Assembly (NCBI RefSeq): GCF_021261325.1
Contig: NZ_JAJSBI010000010.1
Location: 1 to 64,000 of the forward strand
DNA: 64,000 nucleotides
Reading direction: 5' to 3'
Source: Streptomyces guryensis
Lineage (GTDB): Bacteria; Actinomycetota; Actinomycetes; Streptomycetales; Streptomycetaceae
The notes under the pieces are model-generated. The model was given only the letters and a program-made list of their open reading frames with translations, was not told the origin of the DNA and did no database searches. The position numbers and the translations under genes are program-made. Numbering within the stretch: position 1 is the first letter of the stretch; every line of letters starts with the position of its first letter. This document shows, one piece after another, positions 51,977-59,738 of the stretch.

Positions 51977-52336
51977 ATGCGTGACCTCAGAAGGAAGTTC
52001 GCCATGGTGGCACTCGCCACGACAGCCGCCCTCGGCGGTCTCGCCGTCCCGACGACGGCCAGCGCGGAGTCGGTCTCCGCCGTACAGATCACGGTCTGCA
52101 ACGACGCCGGCGTGACGCAGGTGTTCTGGGTCAGGGGCTACAACCAGCACGACGACTGGGTGGGCTCGCCGATCTGGACGGTCAACGCGGGGACGTGCGC
52201 CACCGGTTGGGACTACTGGTGGAAGCAGAACTCGTCGGTCGAACTCCACCACAAGCCCGGCAACGGCGCCTGGACCTGGAAGCAGGCGTACGTCCCCCGG
52301 ACCGACGGCAGCACGACGACACTCCGGATGTCGTAG
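51977..52336 (+). CDS. Secreted small Trp-rich protein of unknown function
   Basis: A 119-residue protein with signal peptide ending TTASAES near residue 31. The mature 88 residues hold seven or more tryptophans (VFWVRGYNQHDDWVG, GWDYWWKQNSSVELHH) and two cysteines that may form one disulfide. The composition suggests a small beta-sandwich or carbohydrate-binding fold. AAAGGTG precedes the ATG. Third of three short exported proteins after the STAND gene. Confidence 0.7.
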   Translation: MRDLRRKFAMVALATTAALGGLAVPTTASAESVSAVQITVCNDAGVTQVFWVRGYNQHDDWVGSPIWTVNAGTCATGWDYWWKQNSSVELHHKPGNGAWTWKQAYVPRTDGSTTTLRMS

Positions 52337-52370
52337 TCGCACGGTGTCGGTTCCGGCGTCGGTTCCGGTG

Positions 52371-53015
52371 TCAGTTCCCGTGTCGGTTCTGCTGTCGGCT
52401 CCGGTGTCTGCGCCGCAGCAGACGCCGGCCGACGAACGCCGCGGCCAGGACGCCGAGGGCGATGAGCAGGTAGAGCTGGTAGCGGGTGATCTCGCCGTAG
52501 AGGGTGGTGATGTGGGTGCCGGCGGCGTAGGCCAGCGTCGCCCACAGGCCCACCCACAGCGCGGCCCCGAGCATGTTGAAGGCGAGGAAGCGGCGCCAGC
52601 GCATGCCGCTCGTCCCGGCGATGATGCCGTTGGCCTGCCGCAGCCCCTCGACGAAGCGGGCCACGGTGACGATCTCGCCGCCGTGGCGCGTGAAGAACTC
52701 CTCGGCCCTGTGGAAGCGCTCGGGGGTGAGCAGGACGTAGCGGCCCCAGCGGTGGACGAGCGCCCGTCCGCCGGTACGGCCGATGAGGTAGCCGACGTTG
52801 TCCCCCGCGACGGCCGCGACGAAGGCGATCACCGCGACGGCCACGATGTTCAGCCGGCCGGCCCCGGCATAGATCCCCGCGGCGATCAGGATCGTCTCGC
52901 CCGGGGCGGGCACGCCGAAGTCCTCCACGAAGACCACGGCGCCGACGGCCCAGTAGCCGTAGTGGCCGAGCAACGGGGCGAGGTGGGCCAGCGGGCCAGG
53001 CAGGGGCGGCGCCAT
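52371..53015 (-). CDS. DedA family membrane protein
   Basis: A 214-residue DedA protein. The conserved blocks are FVEDFGVPAPGETILIAAG (E..G.P.PGE motif), GDNVGYLIGR and the arginine motif FVEGLRQANGIIAG. DedA proteins recycle the lipid carriers undecaprenyl phosphate and phosphatidylethanolamine across the membrane. The glycine-arginine pattern in the second reentrant loop is intact. The gene is convergent with the secreted protein gene, with 34 bases between their stops. Confidence 0.9.
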   Translation of the reverse strand: MAPPLPGPLAHLAPLLGHYGYWAVGAVVFVEDFGVPAPGETILIAAGIYAGAGRLNIVAVAVIAFVAAVAGDNVGYLIGRTGGRALVHRWGRYVLLTPERFHRAEEFFTRHGGEIVTVARFVEGLRQANGIIAGTSGMRWRRFLAFNMLGAALWVGLWATLAYAAGTHITTLYGEITRYQLYLLIALGVLAAAFVGRRLLRRRHRSRQQNRHGN

Positions 53016-53054
53016 ACCTGCACCGTACGCCGCGCCCCCGAACCGGCGCGTCGC

Positions 53055-53640
53055 TCAGCAGGGCAGGTCGAGGGTGATGGCGCTGCCGTGTCCGCTGTTC
53101 TCGGCGCGTGCGGTGCCGCCGTGGGCGACGGCCACCGCGTGGACGAAGGCGAGCCCCAGGCCGGAGCCCTCGCTGGTGCGGCTGGCTTCGGCGCGGGCGA
53201 AGCGGTCGAAGGCGCGGGGCAGGAACTCGTCCGGGAAGCCGGGGCCCTCGTCGGTGACGCGCAGCCGCAGCCCGCTCCCGGGGAGGGTGGCCGTGAGGTG
53301 GACGGCCCCTCGGCCGTGGCGCAGGGCGTTGTCGAGCAGGTTGCCGATGGCGGGCACCAGCCAGCGGGCGTCGGCTTCGACGCTCGTGTCGGCCGTCTCG
53401 ACCGTCAGGACGCGGCCGGTGCGTTCGGCGGTGCGCAGATGCGGGGCGACGGCGGCCTCGACGAGGTCGGCCAGGCGTACCCGGGACCGGGTGATGTGCC
53501 CGCTGCTGCCGAGCTCCTCCAGGTCGAGGAGCGCGTTGGAGAGATCGATCAGGCGCTGGACCTCGGTGTCCACGGAGCGCAGGGTCTCGGTGAGCTCCCC
53601 GGCCGGGCGGGGGCGGTGCAGCTCCTGTACTTCGCCAGCC
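53055..53640 (-). pseudogene. Remnant of a sensor histidine kinase (C-terminal part)
   Basis: This frame encodes the end of a HisKA-type kinase: a dimer-helix tail (HRPRPAGELTETLRSVDTEV), then N box LLDNALRHG, G1 DEGPGFPD and G2 GSGLGLAF. The histidine box, HAMP and membrane helices are missing. A GTG at 53573 could start a 172-residue product but lacks a ribosome binding site, and kinase-like sequence continues upstream of it to about 53640, where it runs into an unrelated frame. Confidence 0.75.
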
Positions 53641-53853
53641 GGCCGCAGCCGGGCGCCGCCCGGATCGCGGGAGCGGGATCCCGCGGGCGCCCGCCCCGCG
53701 AGCAGCGCGTGCAGCGTCGGCGAGCCGGGTCTTGCCGGCGCCGGCCGGCCCGGTCAGCAGCACCAGTGCGCCGCGCCCGGCCCGCGCGGCCGCCGGCGCG
53801 TCGTCCAGCTCCGCCGGCAGCGGGCCACGTCCGACGAAAGTGAAGACCTGCAC
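53641..53853 (-). pseudogene. Remnant of an AAA/LuxR-type regulator (N-terminal part)
   Basis: About 60 codons from a GTG at 53853 encode FTFVGRGPLPAELDDA and LVLLTGPAGAGKTRLADAA, the start of a LAL-type ATPase regulator with Walker A. The frame then stops resembling that family and joins, out of frame, the kinase remnant. No LuxR domain follows. The junction lies at about 53640-53690. Confidence 0.65.
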
Positions 53854-53885
53854 AGCACGAGATCAGCGGCGCGCGCAGGCGTAGC

Positions 53886-55448
53886 GTGGTGACGGTGACG
53901 AGCCGCGCGCAGAGCGATGCGGGGGTGCGTCTGGCGGAGCTGGTGGCCGCGCTCTCCCTGGGCGTGGACCTCGGCTTCGGCCAGCCCATGGAGCACGTGC
54001 TGCGGCAGTGCCTGATCGCGTTGCGACTGGCCGAGCGGCTCGGCCTGGACGACGACACCCGGATGGTCGTCTACTACACCGCGTTGCTGGTCAACGTCGG
54101 CTGCCACTCGGACGCGCACGAGCAGGCGAAGTGGTTCGGCGACGACATCATGATGAAGGCAGGCAAGTATGCCCACGAGCAGCGCAGTCTGGCGGGTGCG
54201 GCGGCGACGCTGCGGTTGATCGGATCGGGCAATCCGCCGCTGCACCGGTTCCGAGTCGGCCTGGAGTTCACGCTCGGCGGGTTCCGCGATATGAACGGGA
54301 TGATCAGCTCGCACTCGGCGCTGGCCCGCGAGCTCGCCCTGCGGCTCGGTCTGCCGGACGCCGTGCAGGAGGCGGTGGCCTGTTCGTACGAGCAGTGGGA
54401 CGGACGCGGCTGGCCGGGAGAGCTCAAGGGCGAGGACGTGCCGCTGCCCTCCCGGCTCGCTCAGCTGTCCGAGTACGTCGAGGTGGCGCACCGGATCGGC
54501 GGGACCGGCGCGGCCACGGCGCTGGCCAGGCGTCGGGCGGGGACGCAGTTCGATCCCGGACTCGCGGCCGAGTTCTGCCGGGAGCCCGAGGAGATCGTGG
54601 GCGGACTGGACACGGCCCGTACCTGGGAGGCGGTGATCGGGGCCGAGCCCGCGCTCGGCGTGCGGCTCGGCGAGGAGGAGTTCGACGCGGCGCTGCTCGC
54701 GGTCGCCGACTTCGTGGATCTGAAGTCCCCGTACACGCTGGGCCATGGCCGTGCCGTGGCGGCGCTGGCCGAGGCGGCGGCGCTCGGGCTGCGGATGGAT
54801 CCGGCCGAGGTGACGACGCTGCGCCGGGCCGGCCTGGTGCACGGCCTGGGCCGCCTCGGCGTCTCCAATGCGATCTGGGACAAACCGGGACCGCTGGGCG
54901 CCGGGGAGTGGGAACGGGTGCGGCTGCAGCCCTATCTGACGGAGCGGATGCTCCGGCAGTCCCCGGCGCTCGCCCCCCTGGGCGAGGTCGCCGTGCAGTA
55001 CCGCGAACGGCTGGACGGCTCCGGCTACCCGCGCGGGCTCGCGGGCGGCGCGATCTCCTGGCCGAGCCGGATCCTGGGCGTCGCGGACGCGTACCAGTCG
55101 ATGATCGAGCCGCGCCCCCACCGGGCGGCGCTCCAGGCGGCGGAGGCCGCCGCGCAGCTGCACGCCGAGGTCGCCGCCGGACGCCTGGACGGCGAGGCGG
55201 TCGCCGCGGTCCTCGCGGCCGCGGGGCACCGCACGGCGCGGCGCGGCGCGGGGCCCGCGGGCCTGACCACCCGCGAGATCGACGTACTGCGGCTGCTGGC
55301 CCGCGGCTGCTCCAGCAAGGAGATCGCCACACGGCTGGTGATCTCGCCCAAGACCGCGCGCAACCACATCGAGCACATCTACGCCAAGATCGGGACCTCG
55401 ACCCGCGCCTCGGCCTGCCTCTTCGCGGTGCAGAACGGTCTGCTCTGA
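53886..55448 (+). CDS. LuxR-type regulator with degenerate HD-GYP-like domains
   Basis: A 520-residue protein. Two HD-type regions, about 45-180 (TALLVNVGCHSDAHEQ, YEQWDGRGWPGELKG) and 280-415 (AGLVHGLGRLGVSNAIWDK, QYRERLDGSGYPRGLAG), precede a LuxR HTH at about 455-515 (LTTREIDVLRLLARGCSSKE). In the first the metal HD pair reads VN and in the second HG, so phosphodiesterase activity is doubtful and a sensor role likelier. GTG at 53886. It is divergent from the chimeric remnant, with 32 bases between. Confidence 0.82.
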   Translation: MVTVTSRAQSDAGVRLAELVAALSLGVDLGFGQPMEHVLRQCLIALRLAERLGLDDDTRMVVYYTALLVNVGCHSDAHEQAKWFGDDIMMKAGKYAHEQRSLAGAAATLRLIGSGNPPLHRFRVGLEFTLGGFRDMNGMISSHSALARELALRLGLPDAVQEAVACSYEQWDGRGWPGELKGEDVPLPSRLAQLSEYVEVAHRIGGTGAATALARRRAGTQFDPGLAAEFCREPEEIVGGLDTARTWEAVIGAEPALGVRLGEEEFDAALLAVADFVDLKSPYTLGHGRAVAALAEAAALGLRMDPAEVTTLRRAGLVHGLGRLGVSNAIWDKPGPLGAGEWERVRLQPYLTERMLRQSPALAPLGEVAVQYRERLDGSGYPRGLAGGAISWPSRILGVADAYQSMIEPRPHRAALQAAEAAAQLHAEVAAGRLDGEAVAAVLAAAGHRTARRGAGPAGLTTREIDVLRLLARGCSSKEIATRLVISPKTARNHIEHIYAKIGTSTRASACLFAVQNGLL

Positions 55449-55564
55449 GAACGACGGCCCGCACCGGGAACAACGGCGCCGAAGATGAGGCATCCGCCCC
55501 ATGTGCCGGGCACTGCACGGACCTAGCGTCGAGGCAGAACGTCGGACCGTGAATCGAGGCAGTC

Positions 55565-56245
55565 ATGGGCATCAGAAGCACACTGTTCGCGGTGACCTAC
55601 GACCGGATGATGGCCAAGGCCGAGCGGCAGGGCCTGGACGACCTGCGTCGGCGGGTGATCGCCGAGGCCGACGGCCGGGTGCTGGAGATCGGCGGCGGCA
55701 CCGGGGCCAACCTCGCGCTCTACGGGGAGCGCGTCGAGTCGCTGACGGTCACCGAGCCCGAGCCGGCCATGGTGCGCCGGCTGGAACGGCACGTCGAGGA
55801 GCGGGCTCCGCGCACCACGGTGCTGCGGGCGCCCGCCGAGGACCTGCCCTTCGAGGACGACAGCTTCGACGTCGTCGTGTCGACGCTGGTGCTGTGCGGG
55901 GTGAGCGACCAGCAGCGGGCGCTGCGACAGCTTCGCCGGGTGCTGCGCCCCGGCGGGCGGCTGCTCTTCCTGGAGCACATGCGCTCGGACGACCCGAAGG
56001 CGGCGCGCCACCAGGACCGGATGAACTGGCTGAACCGGCTGGTGGTCTGCTGCGAGTGCAACCGTCCGACGCTCGACTCGATCCGGGCGGCCGGATTCGT
56101 CGTCGACCACGTCGAGCGGCAGGTCTTCCCCGCGGCTCCGTCCTTCGTGGGCCAGGCCGTGCTGGGCAGCGCCAGGCTCCCGGCCGCGACCCCGTCCGGT
56201 CCCGGCGCGGCCGGCGCCGTGCCGGAGACGGCTGCGGGCGGCTGA
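55565..56245 (+). CDS. Class I SAM-dependent methyltransferase
   Basis: A 226-residue enzyme. The SAM loop is VLEIGGGTGANLALY, the acidic ribose contact is TEPEPAMVRRLERH, and motif post-I is LPFEDDSFDVVVSTLVLC followed by LRPGGRLLFLEHMR. It resembles phospholipid or quinone methyltransferases of the UbiE-like group, often found near LuxR regulators in Streptomyces. The acceptor is unknown. GAGGC lies eight bases before the ATG. The C-terminus is a disordered Pro/Gly/Ala tail. Confidence 0.85.
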   Translation: MGIRSTLFAVTYDRMMAKAERQGLDDLRRRVIAEADGRVLEIGGGTGANLALYGERVESLTVTEPEPAMVRRLERHVEERAPRTTVLRAPAEDLPFEDDSFDVVVSTLVLCGVSDQQRALRQLRRVLRPGGRLLFLEHMRSDDPKAARHQDRMNWLNRLVVCCECNRPTLDSIRAAGFVVDHVERQVFPAAPSFVGQAVLGSARLPAATPSGPGAAGAVPETAAGG

Positions 56246-56259
56246 ACGGGTCGTGCGGC

Positions 56260-56553
56260 TCAGGAGCGGCGGCGCGGCTTGCCGCGCTTCCGGGCGGCCT
56301 TCTTGGCGGTCGGCTTGCTCCGGCCGCCGCCCTGCCTTTGCCCGCCCTGCTGCGGGGCGGGCTTGCGGCCGGCCGGCTTCTTCACGGCGGTGTTCGCCGC
56401 CGCGGCCGCGGTGTTGCCGCGGGAGCTGTTGACGGTGCGGCCGCGGACCACACCGATGAACTCCTCCACCAGGTCGGTGGTCCGGTCCTCCAGCAAGGCC
56501 AGGGCGGCCTGGGACTGCGGTGCGTCGGCGAGCGGACGGTAGGTGAGGTCCAT
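56260..56553 (-). CDS. Small protein with basic Lys/Arg-rich tail
   Basis: A 97-residue protein. The first 40 residues form an acidic helical region (LADAPQSQAALALLEDRTTD, LVEEFIGVVRGRTV), and residues 57-97 are a strongly basic Lys/Arg/Gln/Gly/Pro tail (KKPAGRKPAPQQGG, KPTAKKAARKRGKPRRRS) like the tails of histone H1-like or nucleoid proteins. DNA or RNA binding is inferred from composition alone. The gene is convergent with the methyltransferase gene, with 14 bases between their stops. Confidence 0.6.
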   Translation of the reverse strand: MDLTYRPLADAPQSQAALALLEDRTTDLVEEFIGVVRGRTVNSSRGNTAAAAANTAVKKPAGRKPAPQQGGQRQGGGRSKPTAKKAARKRGKPRRRS

Positions 56554-56577
56554 GCGGTGGTGCAGGGCACGGGTGTT

Positions 56578-57033
56578 TCAAACCCCCGCGTGGAGAACGG
56601 CCCATCTGGTGGTCCTGTCGGGGTAGCGGGATATTCCGTGTCGTTTGGAGAGGGTCGCGACGATGCCGGTCCCGCGACCGTTTTCGTTGTGTTCGGCGGG
56701 GTGGGGGCCGTCGGGCGACGGGCGTCGTTGAGGTACCGGCCCCGCGTCGGTGACCTCGATGCGGAGCGCGCGGCAGTCGCCGTCCTTTGGCATGGACAGC
56801 CGCAAAACTGCCGGTGGCAGTGCGTGGACGATCGCGTTGGTGGTCAGCTCGGAGATCATCAGGAGGGCGTCGTCGGCTGTCGGGGCGGGCACGCGCCACT
56901 GGGCGAGGACGGTGCGTGCCCGTCGGCGTACGGCCGAGACGGCCTCCGGGATGTGGGGCAGTGCGCAGACGTGCTCGGCCCGTGAGGGCGGGGCCGGATC
57001 GGCGTCAGGTGTGCTCGTGGCGGAGGCGCTCAT
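56578..57033 (-). CDS. RsbW/SpoIIAB-like ATP-binding regulator
   Basis: A 151-residue protein with the GHKL ATPase fold used by anti-sigma kinases. The N box reads LMISELTTNAIVHA, the G1 region is IEVTDAGPVP, and the G2 loop is GRGTGIVATLSKRHG. Such proteins bind sigma factors or anti-anti-sigma factors in Streptomyces, but the partner is not nearby. ATG at 57033 is preceded by GGAGG. The same-strand HPr gene ends 77 bases upstream. Confidence 0.82.
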   Translation of the reverse strand: MSASATSTPDADPAPPSRAEHVCALPHIPEAVSAVRRRARTVLAQWRVPAPTADDALLMISELTTNAIVHALPPAVLRLSMPKDGDCRALRIEVTDAGPVPQRRPSPDGPHPAEHNENGRGTGIVATLSKRHGISRYPDRTTRWAVLHAGV

Positions 57034-57109
57034 CCTCGGCCACCTCCACTGGTCCTTGCTTCTCATGGCGGAAGCGGTGGCGGGTTCCGTGCCGCTGGTG
57101 GCGGTCGGG

Positions 57110-57412
57110 TTACTCGGCGGTGGCGAGGATCTGGGCCAACGCCGTGACGGCCTCTTCGGCGTCGTGGCCTTCGGCGCGGACGGTGACGGTGCTTCCGACC
57201 GTGGCACCCAGGCCCATGACGGCGAGGACGCCGGTCGGGTTGACCGTCCGGTCCTTGTACTCCAGTTGTATGGCACTGGTGAAGCCCGCTGCGGCGCGGG
57301 CGAGTTGGCCTGCGGGCCGGGCGTGGAGGTTGGCGGGCAGGACGACGGCCGTCTCGTGCGTGGACTCGGTCGTGGCGCTCGTGGTGGTCGTGGAGTCAGA
57401 GCTTGTGGACAT
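57110..57412 (-). CDS. HPr-like phosphocarrier of the Dha system
   Basis: A 100-residue HPr. His30 in NLHARPAGQLARAA takes phosphate from Enzyme I. The second conserved region NPTGVLAVMGLGA shows no serine at the place of the regulatory Ser46 of Firmicute HPr. Residues 1-18 are a Ser/Thr tail absent from classical HPr. The start overlaps the end of dhaM by 17 bases. In E. coli the same function is a domain inside DhaM; here it is a free protein. Confidence 0.88.
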   Translation of the reverse strand: MSTSSDSTTTTSATTESTHETAVVLPANLHARPAGQLARAAAGFTSAIQLEYKDRTVNPTGVLAVMGLGATVGSTVTVRAEGHDAEEAVTALAQILATAE

Positions 57413-57788
57413 GGCGGGCCTCCTTGGCGGCGTCGGCGACGGCCTTCAGGTCGGCGCCGGATGCGGCGGTGACGACGGCTGCGACTGCTCCTTCGACGAA
57501 GGGCGCGTCGACGATCAGCACGTCGGCGCGGGGATGGTCTTCCAGGACGGTGCGGGCGGTGAGGACGGAGCTACCGAGGTCGGGCAGGACGACGACGCCC
57601 TGACCGCGGTCGACGCTGCGGATGGCGTCGAGGACGAGGTCGTAGCTGGTGCCGATCCGGCCGTCGTCGGTGCCTCCGGCGGTGGCGAGGGGGACGGAGT
57701 CGGAGCCGATCTGCTCCACCAGCAGGCGAAGGCCCGCGGCGAGCTCGGCGCTGTGGGACACGAGTACGATGCCGACAGATGCGCTCAT
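57396..57788 (-). CDS. dhaM: DhaM, phosphotransferase EIIA-Dha subunit
   Basis: A 130-residue EIIA-type (EIIA-Man fold) protein. His12 in GIVLVSHSAELAAGL is the phosphate carrier; the core TDDGRIGTSYDLVLDAI and GVVVLPDLGSSVLTA match DhaM. It passes phosphate from HPr to ADP bound on DhaL. Compared with enterobacterial DhaM it lacks the HPr and Enzyme I domains, which are separate genes here. ATG at 57788; TTG at 57794 is possible. It is divergent from the IclR gene across 61 bases that hold the operator. Confidence 0.9.
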   Translation of the reverse strand: MSASVGIVLVSHSAELAAGLRLLVEQIGSDSVPLATAGGTDDGRIGTSYDLVLDAIRSVDRGQGVVVLPDLGSSVLTARTVLEDHPRADVLIVDAPFVEGAVAAVVTAASGADLKAVADAAKEARHVHKL

Positions 57789-57807
57789 GAACAAGTACCG
57801 TAGATGT

Positions 57808-57834
57808 CGGAACGTTGTTCATCAATAGTGAACG
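57808..57834. promoter_or_regulatory. Operator copy 1, iclR-dhaM divergent region
   Basis: This 27-base motif shares about 21 positions with a second copy at 58786. Both read CGGAAC-N3-GTTCATC-N-AT-N2-TGAACG. It has three GAAC/GTTC half-sites; the first two face each other (GAAC-N3-GTTC). It sits between the two divergent starts, 16 bases before the iclR ATG. Confidence 0.8.
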
Positions 57835-57849
57835 AGGGAGAAGTTTTCG

Positions 57850-58629
57850 ATGGTTCAGGCGGTGCAGCGGGCGGTGCAGATTCTGCGGGAGCTCGCGTCC
57901 ACCGGTCCCCGGCTCGGAGTGACCGAGCTGGCCGACCGCCTGGGCGTGGCCAAGCCGACCGTGCATGCGCTGCTGCGCACGCTGGAGGTCGAAGGGCTGG
58001 TGGTGCAGGACCGGGACAGCTCGAAGTACCAGCTGGGCCCGCACCTGGTGCAGCTCGGCAACGCCTACCTGGACACCCAGGAGCTGCGGACCCGCTCGCT
58101 GACCTGGGCGGACCAGCTCGCGAACCGGACGAATGAGGCGGTCTGGGTGGCCGTGCTCACTGGCGACCACGTCCTGGTGGTGCACCATGCCTTCCGGCCT
58201 GAGGGGGCTGTGCAGATCCTCGAAGTGGGCGCCAGTATCCCGTGGAGCACGTGTGCCCTGGGCAAGGCCATCGTGGCCTTCCTTCCGGCCGGCGAGCGTG
58301 AGCGGCTGCTGGCGGGTGAGCAGGCGGTGCTCACCGGCGCCAGCATCACCGACCCGGAGGAACTGGCGGGTCAGTTGAAGGAGGTCCTGAGGACGGGTTA
58401 CGCATTCGAGGACCAGGAGTCCGCCATCGGCGACGCGGGGATCGCCTCTCCCGTCTTCGACCGCTCCGGCGGGGTGGTCGGTGCTCTCGGCATTGTCGGC
58501 CCCGTCGAGCGACTGCTGGCTGAATCAGCACGTCAGGAGCTTGCGGTCGCTGTCCGGGAGACCGCCCGCAACCTCTCCCGCGACCTGGGCGCCCCCCGCG
58601 GGGCTGCCGCACGCGCCACCCTGACCTGA
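57850..58629 (+). CDS. IclR-family transcriptional regulator
   Basis: A 259-residue IclR regulator. The winged HTH (about 5-65) reads LGVTELADRLGVAKPTVHAL; the effector domain (about 75-245) includes ASIPWSTCALGKAIVAFLP and the metal-like conserved IASPVFDRSGGVVGALGI. It is nearest in position and type to GylR, the glycerol regulator. The shared 27-base site at both promoters is the best candidate for its operator. ATG at 57850 with GGGAG upstream. Confidence 0.9.
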   Translation: MVQAVQRAVQILRELASTGPRLGVTELADRLGVAKPTVHALLRTLEVEGLVVQDRDSSKYQLGPHLVQLGNAYLDTQELRTRSLTWADQLANRTNEAVWVAVLTGDHVLVVHHAFRPEGAVQILEVGASIPWSTCALGKAIVAFLPAGERERLLAGEQAVLTGASITDPEELAGQLKEVLRTGYAFEDQESAIGDAGIASPVFDRSGGVVGALGIVGPVERLLAESARQELAVAVRETARNLSRDLGAPRGAAARATLT

Positions 58630-58640
58630 CCTGACCTGAC
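58621..58640. repeat. Four CTGAC pentamers
   Basis: CTGAC is repeated four times starting inside the last codons of the iclR gene and running past its TGA. Because five is not a multiple of three, a change in copy number would shift where the frame ends. Confidence 0.85.
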
Positions 58641-58755
58641 CGTGCAATTCCACGGCGGTCCGCCGCTTCCCCGTCCGCCCCTGATCCAGGCCCCTCGGCA
58701 CGCCGCCGCGGGGCCTTCTTCGTGTCGATGGAACGGGAGTGTCTGCCGAACCTCT

Positions 58756-58784
58756 TGACAGGCCGGAAACGTGGCCTTAATTTC
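58756..58784 (+). promoter_or_regulatory. Sigma-70-type promoter of the channel-dha operon
   Basis: TTGACA at 58756-58761 and TAATTT at 58779-58784 are separated by 17 bases, close to the vegetative HrdB consensus. A start near 58791 would fall inside the second copy of the 27-base operator, a place suited to repression. About 170 bases of leader precede the channel gene. Confidence 0.85.
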
Positions 58785-58785
58785 C

Positions 58786-58812
58786 GGAACAACGTTCATC
58801 GATGATGAACGG
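58786..58812. promoter_or_regulatory. Operator copy 2, channel-dha promoter
   Basis: Second copy of the 27-base motif. Its centre GTTCATCGATGATGAAC is a perfect 17-base palindrome, preceded by CGGAAC. It begins one base after the -10 box. Confidence 0.85.
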
Positions 58813-58967
58813 GTTGCCAGCCGGACGACTCAATCCGCCCGGCTTCCCCCTGAGCGGCCGCCAGGTTGCCCCGACCCTGATCAATCTGGCGGCCATCTCC
58901 CTTCACAGCCCGCTCCCCGCGGAGGAGGTGAGACGCCCAAGCCGCCGCTCGGCGCTGGGCGCCTTTC

Positions 58968-59738
58968 ATGGAAGAAAACACCTATCCACAGAAGCTTGTG
59001 GCCGAGATGCTGGGTACCGCGATGCTGGTGTTCATCGGCGTCGGTTCGGTCCCCGCAACGCTCATCGTCAACGGCAAGGCCCCGTTCACCTTCGCCGACC
59101 TGGGCATGATCTCGCTGGCCTTCGCCACGGTCGTCATCGCGATGGTCTACGCGATCGGCCACATCTCCGGCTGCCAGATCAACCCGGCCATCACCCTCGC
59201 GCTCGCCGCGACGAAGAAGATGCCCTGGCGGGACGTTCCCGGCTACATAGCCGCCCAGGTCGTCGGCGCGATCCTGGGCACCCTGGCGATCGTCGGGGTG
59301 CTCGGCCACCAGGCCGTGACGGTCGGTCTGGGTATCGCCTCCTACGGCGGTCAGGTCAGTGCCGGCCAAGCCTCCTTCGCCGAAGCCGTCGGCACGGCCA
59401 TCCTCGCTTTCGTCGTCTTCGGTGCCATCGACCGCCGCTCGGCCGGCGGCTTCGCCGGACTCGCCATCGGCCTGGCGGTGTTCGCCATCATCATGGTCGT
59501 CGGACCCGCCACCAGCTCCGCGATCAACCCCGCCCGTGTCGTCGGGCCCATGCTGGTCGGCCAGTTGTTCAACGGCACGGTCCACTGGAACCAGCTGCCC
59601 GTCTACCTGATCGCCGATGTCGTCGGCGCGGTCGCCGCCGGTTTCCTCTACGTCGCCCTGAACGCCCGCCGAGGCATCACCACCGTCACCGAGGCAACGA
59701 CCGAGCCGGTCGCCGCCGCTGAAGGAGCCCTGTCATGA
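58968..59738 (+). CDS. MIP family channel (glycerol facilitator or aquaporin)
   Basis: A 256-residue major intrinsic protein. The two pore motifs are INPAITLAL (Asn72) and INPARVVGP near residue 187. The residue after NPAR is Val, not the Asp of glycerol facilitators, so selectivity is not certain; the gene's place in the Dha operon still suggests glycerol or dihydroxyacetone entry. GGAGGAGG precedes the start region. The stop overlaps the dhaK start by four bases (ATGA). Confidence 0.88.
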   Translation: MEENTYPQKLVAEMLGTAMLVFIGVGSVPATLIVNGKAPFTFADLGMISLAFATVVIAMVYAIGHISGCQINPAITLALAATKKMPWRDVPGYIAAQVVGAILGTLAIVGVLGHQAVTVGLGIASYGGQVSAGQASFAEAVGTAILAFVVFGAIDRRSAGGFAGLAIGLAVFAIIMVVGPATSSAINPARVVGPMLVGQLFNGTVHWNQLPVYLIADVVGAVAAGFLYVALNARRGITTVTEATTEPVAAAEGALS

